Shown here piece by piece: positions 36,852 to 45,202 of a stretch of DNA of 64,000 nt. The notes under the pieces are model-generated. The model made no database searches. It saw only the letters and a program-made list of their open reading frames with translations, and was not told the origin of the DNA. The translations under genes and the position numbers were made by a program. Position 1 is the first letter of the stretch. Every line of letters begins with the position of its first letter. The stretch is from UBA7672 sp041398245 (GTDB lineage: Bacteria; Pseudomonadota; Alphaproteobacteria; Caulobacterales; Hyphomonadaceae): assembly GCA_041398245.1 (NCBI GenBank), contig JAWKVC010000005.1:146300-210299 (forward strand), given 5' to 3'.

Positions 36852-36917
36852 CATTCCCCCGCCGATTGCCTACTGCCTGTGGGCCGTCCTTCCGCATAGC
36901 CGCCCGCAGAGTCGCCC

Positions 36918-37517
36918 ATGACCGACGCACCCAAGCCCTGGCGCATCAAGTCTGCGCGAACCGTGTTCAACAACCGGTGGGTGATGCTGCGCGAGTACGA
37001 AACCGTCGCGCCGACGGGGGCGGATGCAACCTACGGCCTCGTCCATCTTCACAACCTCGCCATCGGAATCCTGCCGATCGATACGGACGGCGCGACCATC
37101 CTCGTTGGCCAGCAGCGCTTCCCCTCGGGCCGCTATTCATGGGAGCTGCCCGAAGGCGGCGGCCCGCAGGATCTTCCCCCGCTCGAAAGCGCCCGCCGCG
37201 AGCTGTCGGAAGAAGCAGGACTCAAGGCCGAGCACTGGCTGCCGCTGATCGAGGACGCCCATCTCTCCAACTCGATCACGGACGAGCGGGCCTATGCCTT
37301 CCTCGCCTGGGGCCTCTCCCCGGATCAGACATTTGCGAAGGACAGTTCAGAGGAACTATCCGTTCGAAGAGTTCCGTTCGCAGAAGCCGTCAAAATGGCG
37401 GTCTCCGGCGAGATCACCGACGGATTCTCCCTTGTCATGCTTCTCAAGGCTGACCATCTGCTCCGGACCGGGGCATTGCCCCAGGAGCTGGCCAGCCTCA
37501 TGCTCGCCGGCGCCTGA
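36918..37517 (+). CDS. Nudix hydrolase (ADP-ribose pyrophosphatase-like)
   Basis: 199 residues. Nudix box visible as ELPEGGGPQDLPPLESARRE plus LSEEAGL, matching Gx5Ex7REUxEExGU with metal-binding glutamates. The flanking region LVGQQRFPSGRYSWELPEGG is typical of ADP-ribose pyrophosphatases (NudF/YffH-like), which hydrolyse ADP-ribose or sugar nucleotides to phosphates. Cytosolic. cysE follows 32 bp downstream. No strong ribosome site precedes the ATG. Confidence 0.92.
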   Translation: MTDAPKPWRIKSARTVFNNRWVMLREYETVAPTGADATYGLVHLHNLAIGILPIDTDGATILVGQQRFPSGRYSWELPEGGGPQDLPPLESARRELSEEAGLKAEHWLPLIEDAHLSNSITDERAYAFLAWGLSPDQTFAKDSSEELSVRRVPFAEAVKMAVSGEITDGFSLVMLLKADHLLRTGALPQELASLMLAGA

Positions 37518-37549
37518 ACCGGGTCGGACGAGACCCGATGGAGGATGAC

Positions 37550-38377
37550 ATGGCGGACGGACGCTCCCCCCTCACCGAGGCTATCGGCTATGCCGGCAAG
37601 CCCGCTCCGGTCTGGCAGAAGTTGCGCTTCGATGCGCAACAGGCCGCCCAGCAGGAGCCCGCGCTCGCGAGCTATCTCAACGCCACCGTACTGAACCATG
37701 GCAGCTTTGCCGAAGCGCTCAGCTATCAACTCGCGCAGAAGGCCGGCGGACCCGAACTGAATGCGCTGGCGATCCGCGAGATCTGCGAGGAAGCCTATCG
37801 CAACGACCCGTCGATTATCGCAGCTGCCGAGCGCGACCTGCAGGCCGTGCTCGATCGCGACCCGGCGACGCGCTCAACGCTGCAACCCTTCCTGTTCTTC
37901 AAGGGCTTTCTTGCGCTGCAGACGCATCGCACCAGCCACTGGCTGTGGGGGCAGGGCCGCGAGACGCTGGCCTTCTTCCTCCAGTCGCGCACATCAGAAC
38001 TCTACGCCGTCGATATCCACCCCGCCGCGCCGGTCGGCTCGGGCGTGTTCATCGACCATGCGACCGGCATCGTGATTGGCGAAACGGCGCGCGTTGGCGA
38101 CGATGTCTCGATGCTGCACGGCGTAACGCTGGGCGGCACCGGCAAGGTCCACGCCGACCGCCATCCGAAGATCGGCAATGGCGTGCTGCTCGGCGCCGGC
38201 GCGAAAGTGCTTGGCAACATCAGGATCGGCGACGAAGCGCGCGTGGGCTCGGGCTCCGTCGTGCTCAGCGATGTGCCGCCGCGTTGCTCGGTTGCCGGCG
38301 TGCCGGCCAAGCCTGTGGGCGGAGCCTGTATGAAGCCCGCCCAGACCATGGATCAGAAATTCGACGCGGGCCTCTAG
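37550..38377 (+). CDS. cysE: Serine O-acetyltransferase CysE
   Basis: 275 residues. It makes O-acetylserine from serine and acetyl-CoA, the first step to cysteine. An N-terminal helical domain is followed by a left-handed beta helix with hexapeptide repeats: DIHPAAPVGSGVFIDHATG (catalytic Asp/His), VIGETARVGDDVSMLHGVTL and GTGKVHADRHPKIGNG. A tail after PPRCSVAGVPAKPVG completes the family. I chose the ATG at 37550, five bases after GGAGG; the ATG at 37538 overlaps that site. Confidence 0.96.
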   Translation: MADGRSPLTEAIGYAGKPAPVWQKLRFDAQQAAQQEPALASYLNATVLNHGSFAEALSYQLAQKAGGPELNALAIREICEEAYRNDPSIIAAAERDLQAVLDRDPATRSTLQPFLFFKGFLALQTHRTSHWLWGQGRETLAFFLQSRTSELYAVDIHPAAPVGSGVFIDHATGIVIGETARVGDDVSMLHGVTLGGTGKVHADRHPKIGNGVLLGAGAKVLGNIRIGDEARVGSGSVVLSDVPPRCSVAGVPAKPVGGACMKPAQTMDQKFDAGL

Positions 38378-38387
38378 AGGCTGGCGC

Positions 38388-38666
38388 TCAGTAGTAGGCT
38401 GGCGTCCGGCGTGCGCGGGCTTCGCGGCTCGCACGTTCGTGTAATGCTGCCGGCGACAGGTCCTTTTCGCCCCACGCTGCGCCGCACGTGGTGCTCGCGC
38501 TGCCAATTGCCCTGTCTCCAGCAAGGTTCAACATGCCGGCGTTTGCTGCATGGAGCGACTGGATGGCGCTGCAACCGGTCGCGTTCGCCGCAACCTGTTG
38601 AGGCGATGTCGATGCGCACGCCGCCGCGAGCGCAGCAGCCGTCAGGCAAAGAACAGCATTTTTCAT
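38388..38666 (-). CDS. Small lipoprotein, hypothetical
   Basis: 92 residues from the ATG at 38666, preceded by GGGAGG. Signal and lipobox LAAACAS, then a mature region with three further Cys (ATGCSAIQ, TTCGAAW) and a basic C-terminus ending RRTPAYY. No family recognised. It converges on cysE with a ten-base gap and no evident terminator. Confidence 0.68.
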   Translation of the reverse strand: MKNAVLCLTAAALAAACASTSPQQVAANATGCSAIQSLHAANAGMLNLAGDRAIGSASTTCGAAWGEKDLSPAALHERASREARARRTPAYY

Positions 38667-38851
38667 TGGCAAACCTCCCAACCGGTTCGCAAGCACCCTA
38701 ACGGGTCCGGCGGTCCAGCGCCACCCGCTGATCGGGCCCGGAACCGCAATTACGCCGATGGCGTCAGCCTTTTCGCGGTCGCGCTGGGTCAGGGTTGGCG
38801 CCGGACCGGTAGGCGGCTAAGTCTCCGCCCGAAAGCCGAGGAGCCGCCCCG

Positions 38852-39061
38852 ATGAACCCTGAAACGATCAAGCGCATCGAGGCTTATCTCAAGCGCTCGC
38901 TGAACCCGAACATCGTGCTGATGGCGCGCCCGCGCGTGACCGACAGCGTCGAGGTCCAGATCAATGGCGAGCATGTCGGCCTCGTGTACCTCATCGAGGA
39001 TGAGGGCGAAACGAGCTACCAGCTCGAAATGACCATCCTCCAGGAAGACCTGGAAGACTGA
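38852..39061 (+). CDS. DUF3126 family protein
   Basis: 69 residues. A short, acidic protein of the alphaproteobacterial DUF3126 family (opening PETIKRIEAYLKRSLNPNI, ending EMTILQEDLED). GAGGAG lies upstream of the ATG. The last base of its TGA is the first base of the next gene's ATG, so translation of the cytochrome gene is probably coupled. Cytosolic; function unknown. Confidence 0.9.
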   Translation: MNPETIKRIEAYLKRSLNPNIVLMARPRVTDSVEVQINGEHVGLVYLIEDEGETSYQLEMTILQEDLED

Positions 39062-39417
39062 TGCGCGCCGGCGCGTCGCGTCGAAGCCTGCTCGCGGCAC
39101 TCGTCATCGCTTGCGCACTCACCGTCGGCGCCTGCGTCGTCGCGGCGTCAGAGTCCGTTGCCAATGACGTTGCTGTGGTCGAGCCCGCACCCATCGAGGC
39201 CGACCCGGCGGCGCTGGGCGAGCGCCTCTATCAGGAACGCTGCGCCACCTGTCACGACGCCGGCCGCGCGCCGCCGCGTGCGCAGATCGCCGCCAACTCA
39301 CCGCAGGAAATCCTCGAAGCGCTGGACACCGGGTTCATGGCGTCCGTCGCCATGTTCATGTCGGAGCGGGAAAAGACGATCCTCGCCAACCATCTAAGCC
39401 AGCCGCCAACCCGCTAG
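39061..39417 (+). CDS. Small c-type cytochrome
   Basis: 118 residues. A signal or anchor segment (LLAALVIACALTVGACVVAA, possibly a lipoprotein signal), then one heme-binding CxxCH in YQERCATCHDAGRAP and a candidate axial Met in DTGFMASVAMFMS. The PPRAQIAANSPQEILEAL stretch resembles cytochrome domains attached to PQQ-type dehydrogenases, but no dehydrogenase is adjacent. It overlaps DUF3126 by one base. Confidence 0.88.
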   Translation: MRAGASRRSLLAALVIACALTVGACVVAASESVANDVAVVEPAPIEADPAALGERLYQERCATCHDAGRAPPRAQIAANSPQEILEALDTGFMASVAMFMSEREKTILANHLSQPPTR

Positions 39418-39483
39418 CGGTTCGCTGGCCGGGCACGCCGAATTGTCCCCAGCGGCATTGTTCCTGTCACGCGGCCGGTCTAG

Positions 39484-39498
39484 CTTGACGCCGTCAAG
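39484..39498. promoter_or_regulatory. Perfect 15-bp palindrome upstream of the alpha/beta hydrolase gene
   Basis: CTTGACG-C-CGTCAAG has seven-base arms and a single central base. It ends 24 bases before the chosen ATG and contains a TTGACG that could serve as a -35 element, so a bound repressor would block the promoter. The regulator is unknown. Confidence 0.5.
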
Positions 39499-39522
39499 AC
39501 AATAACGATGGAGGGACTGTCC

Positions 39523-40503
39523 ATGATGCGTGCGTTGATTCTCGGCGCGTCTTTCGCTGCGCTGGCCGCCGGATGCCAGACCGGCATGGCGCCGGCGGAT
39601 ACATCGACATCCATGACAACGGCATCCACGGCGATGGCCGAAGCGCCCGCCGCGATGCCGGCCAAAGCCGCTGTCGCCATCGAAAGCAAGTTCGCCACCA
39701 GCGCCGACGGCACCAAGATCCATTATGTCGCCTCGGGCAAGGGGCGGCTCGTCGTCGCGCTGCACGGCTTCCCGGATTTCTCCGGCTCGTGGGACAAGCT
39801 CGCGCCGGTGCTGAACGACGCCTATCGCTTCGTGGCGCTCGACACGCGCGGCTACAATCTCTCGGGTCAGCCGGAAGGCGTCGCCAACTACGCCATGCCG
39901 AAACTCGTCGAGGATGTGCAGGCGGTTATCAAGGCCGAGGGTTATGACAAGGCGACCGTGATCGGCCACGACTGGGGCGCCGCCATCGCGTGGAACTACG
40001 CCTTCTCCCATCCCGAAACGCTTGAGCGGCTGGTGATCATGTCTGTGCCGCACCCGGCCAACATGGGCCGTCAGCTCAAGGCCGCGCCGGACAATTCCAA
40101 CTATGCGCGCAACTTCCAGAAGGAAGGTTCGGAAAACAACCTGACCGCCGAAGGCCTCGCCGGCTGGGTTCGCGATCCGGCGGAGAAGGCGAAATATGTC
40201 GAGGCGTTCAAACGCTCCAGCTTCGCCGGCATGATGAACTACTATCGCGCCAACTATCCCACGGCGCCCGATCCGAACGCGCCGGCGCCGAGCTTCCCGA
40301 AGATCAACGTCCCGACGCTGGTGATCCACGGCATGAAGGATACGGCGCTGCTCTCCATGGGCCACAACGATACGTGGGACCAAATCAGCAAGGACACGAC
40401 CCTGCTGATGGTGCCTGACGCCAACCACTTCGTGCAGCACGACGCCGCCAAGCTCGTGAACGGCACGATCCGGTCCTGGCTTGATCTGCATCCTGTGATG
40501 TAG
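39523..40503 (+). CDS. Alpha/beta hydrolase, lipoprotein (epoxide hydrolase-like)
   Basis: About 326 residues. A lipobox (LAAGC) places it in the envelope. Catalytic elements of the epoxide hydrolase/haloalkane dehalogenase branch: oxyanion HGFPDFSGSW, nucleophile Asp in VIGHDWGAAIAW, acid in VIHGMKDTAL and base in DANHFVQHD. It would hydrolyse an epoxide, ester or halide; the substrate is unknown. The ATG at 39523 follows GGAGGG; another ATG is adjacent at 39526. It ends before a strong hairpin at 40531-40556. Confidence 0.9.
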   Translation: MMRALILGASFAALAAGCQTGMAPADTSTSMTTASTAMAEAPAAMPAKAAVAIESKFATSADGTKIHYVASGKGRLVVALHGFPDFSGSWDKLAPVLNDAYRFVALDTRGYNLSGQPEGVANYAMPKLVEDVQAVIKAEGYDKATVIGHDWGAAIAWNYAFSHPETLERLVIMSVPHPANMGRQLKAAPDNSNYARNFQKEGSENNLTAEGLAGWVRDPAEKAKYVEAFKRSSFAGMMNYYRANYPTAPDPNAPAPSFPKINVPTLVIHGMKDTALLSMGHNDTWDQISKDTTLLMVPDANHFVQHDAAKLVNGTIRSWLDLHPVM

Positions 40504-40530
40504 CTGACGGCCTGCGCGCCGCGCATCTTT

Positions 40531-40556
40531 CCGGCGGAGGTTGAAACCTCCGCCGG
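40531..40556 (+). terminator. Terminator after the alpha/beta hydrolase
   Basis: CCGGCGGAGG and CCTCCGCCGG form a perfect ten-base stem around a TTGAAA loop, 27 bases after the stop. A weak T-rich stretch follows later. Confidence 0.75.
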
Positions 40557-40613
40557 CATTGGGCTTTATGCCTGCTCGACTAAATGGGGCTCTAGGGTTG
40601 GAGCAGCCGCCAG

Positions 40614-41699
40614 TTGACCGAGCAGCCGAAGTCTCAGCAACAAGCTGATGCTGCGCCGACGGGCAAGCGTTCGCCTGTCCACGGGCTCGCACGCCTGGCA
40701 TGGCGGGCGCTCTATCCCGCCCGTGCTGTTGTGGTCTTCGTGTGGATGCGATCCGCGTGGCGGATCAAGCTTGCCTTGAACGTCGCGAAGACAGCCGCGT
40801 TCCGCGTCTGGCAGGGAGGTGCGCGTCTATTCGGTCGCAGGGTCTACTTCCTGTCGGACGTGAAGAAGATCTCGATGCTCAGTGTTCCGGTGCTCAAACG
40901 CCTTAGGCAGGCGGGCGCCGAAGGCGAGGGCGGCATCCTTGAGGTTGGCCCGTACGTTGGGGGATCCACGATTGCCTTCGCCCTGGGCCACATGGGGCGG
41001 CGCAAGCATGTCGTGGTCGAAGTCGGCGGCAAGAGCGACAATCCACACGTGCCATCCTCGGATATCATCCACGACCTCAGGCAGAACCTGAAACGCTTCG
41101 GTTGCGAGAAGTGGGTCACCATCGTCGAGGGCTGGAGCAATGACCCCAAGGTCATCGGCCCCGCCATGGAGATAACGGGACCGATCGGCATCTTCTTCTT
41201 TGACGCCAACGGCGAAGTCGCCGAACAGCTGTCGATCTCCGCCAAACACTTCCGCGACGATTGCGTCATCATCCTTGATGATCTCGTCGGCGATCATGGC
41301 AAGGCGGAGATGGTTGCGCCTGTCGTCGAACGTCTTGAGAAGGCAGGCGCGCTCATCGATGGCGAGATGGTCGAAGGCACATGGTTCGGGCGGCTTGGCC
41401 CTGTTGACCGTGCGGTTTTTCAACACTTCCGGCACGAGAGCGGCAGCGCGTGGCTAATGCCTGCGCCAGATCCCGCAAACTGGCGTGTCCAACTGTTCGA
41501 AGACGACAAGCCAATCGGTCCGCGCGATTCGCTCCATGCAGATATCCGCGCTCATGGGCTTGGCGCTTGGTCACATTGGGATTTTGGCGGCGTGCCTCGG
41601 GTGCTCTTTTCAACGTCCGACAATTCAGATCCCAACACGAATGGCCGCCGCTACCGTCTGGATGCAACGCCGATCGCCACGACTTCATCCCGCGTCTGA
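40614..41699 (+). CDS. SAM-dependent methyltransferase-like protein (paralogue 1)
   Basis: 361 residues from a TTG at 40614 with GGAGC about ten bases upstream; a later start is possible. After a basic N-terminus with a hydrophobic patch (ARAVVVFVWMRSAW) comes a class I methyltransferase-like fold: motif I GILEVGPYVGGSTIAFALG, VVVEVGGKSDN (acidic loop end) and IGIFFFDANGEVAEQ followed by CVIILDDLV. The C-terminus carries WSHWDFGGVPRVLFSTSDNS plus DPNTNGRRY, shared with the next gene. Substrate unknown; surface glycan or lipid modification is possible. Not proven to bind SAM. Confidence 0.7.
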   Translation: MTEQPKSQQQADAAPTGKRSPVHGLARLAWRALYPARAVVVFVWMRSAWRIKLALNVAKTAAFRVWQGGARLFGRRVYFLSDVKKISMLSVPVLKRLRQAGAEGEGGILEVGPYVGGSTIAFALGHMGRRKHVVVEVGGKSDNPHVPSSDIIHDLRQNLKRFGCEKWVTIVEGWSNDPKVIGPAMEITGPIGIFFFDANGEVAEQLSISAKHFRDDCVIILDDLVGDHGKAEMVAPVVERLEKAGALIDGEMVEGTWFGRLGPVDRAVFQHFRHESGSAWLMPAPDPANWRVQLFEDDKPIGPRDSLHADIRAHGLGAWSHWDFGGVPRVLFSTSDNSDPNTNGRRYRLDATPIATTSSRV

Positions 41700-41869
41700 G
41701 AGGTTTGCGTCGCGTCGCTCTGGCGGCCGCTCGCGTGCAAAAAAGCAAGACGCGAAAAATATAAATTTGCGCACCCGCGGCCCGATTGACTTGGTACCGG
41801 CCCGGAGCGACCTCTCGCGCGTCCGGTGAGCAACCTGCGTGGGTCGCTCCGGGGCAGGCGGGGACAATC

Positions 41870-42982
41870 TTGGTCGCGGTAAGATGGTTCGCCAGACGGG
41901 CGGGGCTGGCGGTTAGACTTGTCTACATGAAAGCCCGGGAAGGTCTCGAGACCTCCTACTGGCAGGCTTACAGCTTCATTCGCGCAACGCCGTCGAGCGT
42001 CAGGCGCGCCGTTGCGGAGCTGGCGTCAGCGCCGCCCCGGTTCGCCCACTGGATCGGGCGGGCATTGACCCCGCTCCCGCCGCAGTCCGCGCGCGCGGAG
42101 GCGCCGGCCCGGCCTCGCTATGTCGATCTGACCGAGATCCGGACCTTCTCCATGCTGGACGTCGAGGTTCTGCGTGCGCTGCGGAAGGCTGCGAAGCGCG
42201 GGAAAGGCGGCATATTCGATGTCGGCCCCTATATCGGCGGATCCACCGCCGCCATGGCGCTGGGACATCGCGGTCGTCGCAGGCACGTGGTCATCGAGGC
42301 CGGCGGCGCCTATCCCGACCAGCCGCATCTGCCATCCCTGGACATCATCGCGGATCTCAAGCGCAACCTCACGCGGTTTGATCTGCTTGAGCATGTCAGC
42401 ATCTATCAGGGCTGGAGCGATGATCCGGCGATCTACGAACCGGCCATCAAGGAACTGGGCTCGATCGGACTGTTCTTCTTCGACGCCAACGGCGCCGTCG
42501 CCGAGCAGTTGTCCCTCTGCGCGCCCTACATGGACGAGAACTGCACCGTCATTCTCGACGACATCAACGCCGATCAGGCCAAGGCCGCATCGGTCGTCCC
42601 GGCCCTGAAGCGGCTGATCGCGAAAGGCGCGCTCATCGAGGACAGGATCATTCAGGGGACATGGTTCGGCCGGCTCGGCAAAGCTGATCGTACGGCCTTC
42701 GCCCACTACGTCCCCGAAACGGGTCATGCCTGGCAGACGCCCGCGCCCGATCCCGCTCACTGGCGCGTCGAGCTGTTCGAGAATGGCAAGCCGCTTGGTC
42801 CTGCGGAGGCTCTCCACGAGGACATTCGCCGCACAGGCAAGGGCGCCTGGTCACACTGGAATTTCGGCGGCGTGCCGCGCGTGCTCTTCTCGACGTCGGA
42901 CAATTCCGATCCCAACGAGAACGGCCGCAGGTACGAGCTGAAGGTCTATCCGCTGGCGGCGTCCGCGCCGGCCCGGAAATGA
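41870..42982 (+). CDS. SAM-dependent methyltransferase-like protein (paralogue 2)
   Basis: About 370 residues. Core motifs mirror the previous gene: GIFDVGPYIGGSTAAMALG, HVVIEAGGAYPDQP, IGLFFFDANGAVAEQLSL with CTVILDDIN, and the C-terminal WSHWNFGGVPRVLFSTSDNS plus DPNENGRRY. The start is uncertain: TTG at 41870 has GGGGA upstream, ATG at 41927 is later and lacks a ribosome site. The two genes form a tandem duplication spaced by 170 bp with little recent divergence in their tails. A bidirectional terminator follows. Confidence 0.7.
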   Translation: MVAVRWFARRAGLAVRLVYMKAREGLETSYWQAYSFIRATPSSVRRAVAELASAPPRFAHWIGRALTPLPPQSARAEAPARPRYVDLTEIRTFSMLDVEVLRALRKAAKRGKGGIFDVGPYIGGSTAAMALGHRGRRRHVVIEAGGAYPDQPHLPSLDIIADLKRNLTRFDLLEHVSIYQGWSDDPAIYEPAIKELGSIGLFFFDANGAVAEQLSLCAPYMDENCTVILDDINADQAKAASVVPALKRLIAKGALIEDRIIQGTWFGRLGKADRTAFAHYVPETGHAWQTPAPDPAHWRVELFENGKPLGPAEALHEDIRRTGKGAWSHWNFGGVPRVLFSTSDNSDPNENGRRYELKVYPLAASAPARK

Positions 42983-42985
42983 AAA

Positions 42986-43012
42986 GGCGGAGCAGGCATC
43001 GCCGGCTCCGCC
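42986..43012. terminator. Bidirectional terminator between methyltransferase-like and atp operons
   Basis: GGCGGAGC pairs with GCTCCGCC. On the minus strand TTTTC follows the stem, a good Rho-independent terminator for the leftward atp genes; on the plus strand it serves the methyltransferase-like gene. A second small hairpin (GGCCGG-TAAG-CCGGCC) lies at about 43023-43038. Confidence 0.8.
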
Positions 43013-43044
43013 CGAATTCTGTCGGCCGGTAAGCCGGCCCCGTC

Positions 43045-43620
43045 CTACGACAGCGCCTTGGTCGCGGCGGCGAGCGCCTTGCCGAACTCGTCATCGCCCG
43101 CCTTGCCGGCCAGCTGTTCGGTGAGGATCGCGGTCGCGGCGCGCGAGGCGGTCTCCACGGCGGCGACCTTCACATCGCGGATCGCATCCGATTCCGCGCG
43201 GGCGATCCGCTCTTCCGCCATCTTCTCGCGCGCGGCGATGCGGGCGGTGAGGGCGGTCTCGGCGGCGGCGGCCAGTTGTTCGGCTTCGCGGTGGGCGGCC
43301 TCGACGATGCCTTTGGCCTCGGTCTCGGCTTCAGCCGCGCGCTTCTGCACTTCGGCAAGCTTGGCTTCGGCTTCCTTGCGCAGCGCTTCGGCGGCGGTGA
43401 GTTCGGAGGTGATCTTCTCGGCGCGGGCGTCGAGCGACTTGGTCACTGTGCCCGGCACTTTCATGTAGAGAATGATGCCGAAGAAGATGATCAGGCCGAC
43501 AAGGGCCCAGAAAGCGGGATCGTTCAGATCGGCCTGCCACAGGCCGAAGTCGAACACCGGCAGTTGTCCGGCGTGCGTGTCGGCGGCGTGTTCGAGAACT
43601 TCGACAGTGTGCTCTTCCAC
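43045..43620 (-). CDS. atpF: F0F1 ATP synthase subunit b
   Basis: About 191 residues. Stator subunit b: an N-terminal stretch EEHTVEVLEHAADTHAGQ, membrane helix AFWALVGLIIFFGIILYM, then a long charged coiled coil rich in Ala/Glu/Lys and a C-terminal helix. b pairs with b' to tether F1 to F0. I place the start at the GTG at 43620, where conserved b sequence begins; a GTG at 43668 would add an Ala/Pro-rich stretch that looks like the tail of b'. The junction with b' is disturbed by frameshifts. Confidence 0.88.
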   Translation of the reverse strand: MEEHTVEVLEHAADTHAGQLPVFDFGLWQADLNDPAFWALVGLIIFFGIILYMKVPGTVTKSLDARAEKITSELTAAEALRKEAEAKLAEVQKRAAEAETEAKGIVEAAHREAEQLAAAAETALTARIAAREKMAEERIARAESDAIRDVKVAAVETASRAATAILTEQLAGKAGDDEFGKALAAATKALS

Positions 43621-43621
43621 C

Positions 43622-44159
43622 TCAGCTGCCCGTCGTGCTGGAGAGGGCGCTGGGACAGCGCTCTTCACGGCGGCAGGCGCGGGGCTTCACGCCGGTCAGC
43701 CGTTCCGCGATGGCGGCGGCGGCCTCTCGGCCGGCCGAGACGACGGTCATCGCCCCTGGCGCAGGTTTGCAATCCGCGTGCTCCGCCTGGCAGGCGGGCG
43801 TTAAACTCGGCCTCCTTCGCGGCGGTGGCTTGGGCGGTCTTCGCGTCGGCTTCAGCCTTGGCCTTCGACGCCGTGTCGCGCGCATTGGCGCGGGCGGCGG
43901 CGATCTGGGTCTCGAACTGTTTCACCGACTCGTCGGCCTTGGCCGAAAGGGCGGCGGCTTTCGCGACGTCCGCCTTGATGGCGCCGTCGCGATTTTCCAT
44001 CGCCTGTCTGATCTTCGGGAGGAAGACGTAGGCGGCCGCGATGTAGAGGACCGCAAAGGTCACGACCAGCCAGAAGACCTGGGAGATCCCAAGGTCGCCG
44101 ATCTGGTCGAACGGGGGGAAACCCCCGCCGGATGCGTGCTCTGCCGTCTCGGTCGCCAC
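43622..44159 (-). CDS. atpF': F0F1 ATP synthase subunit b' (frameshifted near its C-terminus)
   Basis: The N-terminal part is normal: DLGISQVFWLVVTFAVLYIA (membrane helix), VFLPKIRQAMENRDGAIKAD and a coiled coil to EFNARL. After about base 43790 the frame turns to Arg/Gly-rich sequence, while expected b' sequence continues in other frames: a stretch reading IANLRQG (about 43750-43773), then AMTVVSAGREAAAAIAERLT. At least two small indels between 43748 and 43790 are needed. One frame then ends in TGA at 43622-43624, right before subunit b. Sequencing error is likelier than loss, since b' is normally required. Confidence 0.8.
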
Positions 44160-44186
44160 GTCGTTATCTCCCGAAGGGGGTAGAGG

Positions 44187-44408
44187 TTAGACCGCGAAGA
44201 TCAGGATGAGGGCGACGGCGAAGCCGAAGATGCCCAGAGCTTCCGTCACGGCGAAGCCGAAGATCAGGTTGCCGAACTGCGCGGGCGCAGCCGACGGATT
44301 GCGCATCGCGCCGTCGAGGTAGGAGGCGAAGATGTTGCCCACGCCGATGGCGGCGCCGAGCATGGCGAGGCAGGCGAGGCCGGCGCCGACGTAGTTGAGA
44401 CCTTCCAT
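44187..44408 (-). CDS. atpE: F0F1 ATP synthase subunit c
   Basis: 73 residues, two membrane helices. Forms the proton-driven ring. The polar loop has the conserved pattern MRNPSAAPAQFGNL, and helix 2 carries the proton-binding acidic residue in AVTEALGIFGFAVAL (Glu). AAGGAG precedes the ATG. It lies between atpB and atpF' on the minus strand. Confidence 0.97.
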   Translation of the reverse strand: MEGLNYVGAGLACLAMLGAAIGVGNIFASYLDGAMRNPSAAPAQFGNLIFGFAVTEALGIFGFAVALILIFAV

Positions 44409-44440
44409 TGTGTTCTCCTTCGGAAGTCAGTCGTTGGTGA

Positions 44441-45202
44441 TCAGTGCGCCTCGCCCAGTGCGTCGTTGAGATAGACGCAGGTGAGCATGGCGAACACGTA
44501 GGCCTGGAGGAAAGCCACCAGGAACTCGAGCGCCGTCACACCAACGATAAGAGGCATCACAAGGAGGCCGCCCATCAACATTCCCAATCCGCCCAGCGCA
44601 ACCGCCAGCGACGGTACGAAGCCCGCGAACACCTTCAGGGCCACGTGTCCGCCCAGCATGTTGGCGAACAGACGCATCCCGAGGCTGATCGGCCGGGACA
44701 GGAAGGAGATGATCTCGATCGGTGTAACGATGAAGAGAAGCGCCACGGGCACGCCCGACGGCACGAAAATCTTGAAGAAGCCGAAGCCCTTTTTGATCAG
44801 GCCAACGACGATGACGAGGCTGATCGTGAACAGCGCCATGAAGCCGGTCACGGCGATATGGCTGGTGGTCGTGAACCAGTACGGCATCATGCCGACGATG
44901 TTCGCGACGAAAATGAACGAGAAGAGCGTGAAGACCAGCGGGATGAAGGGCTTGCCCGGAGCGTGGTTCACATCCTTCACGATGCCGGCGATGAAGCTGT
45001 ACCAGATCTCGCCCAGCGACTGCATGCGCCCGGGAACGGTCTTCATCCCCGCCGTCGCCAGCGCCAGCACGAGGATAAGCAGCAGAACGCCGATCACCAT
45101 CCACAGGGCCGACGTCGTGAACGACACGTCGAAGCCGCCGATGTTCAGATCGAACAGCTTCGAGATGTGAAACTGGTGCATCGGGTCGGTGGAGACCATC
45201 AT
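44441..45202 (-). CDS. atpB: F0F1 ATP synthase subunit a
   Basis: 253 residues. Forms the proton half-channels next to the c-ring. Hydrophobic, with the essential arginine in ISLGMRLFANMLGGH and the family stretch FVANIVGMMPYWFTTTS. The start is ATG at 45202 or 45199: the two codons are adjacent and overlap the atpI stop (ATGATG), so the pair is translationally coupled. Second gene of the operon. Confidence 0.97.
   Translation of the reverse strand: MMVSTDPMHQFHISKLFDLNIGGFDVSFTTSALWMVIGVLLLILVLALATAGMKTVPGRMQSLGEIWYSFIAGIVKDVNHAPGKPFIPLVFTLFSFIFVANIVGMMPYWFTTTSHIAVTGFMALFTISLVIVVGLIKKGFGFFKIFVPSGVPVALLFIVTPIEIISFLSRPISLGMRLFANMLGGHVALKVFAGFVPSLAVALGGLGMLMGGLLVMPLIVGVTALEFLVAFLQAYVFAMLTCVYLNDALGEAH

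Noticed and set aside
43045..43668. Subunit b starting at the GTG at 43668
   Set aside because: The extra 16 residues are Ala/Pro-rich and resemble a b' tail; conserved b sequence begins near 43620.
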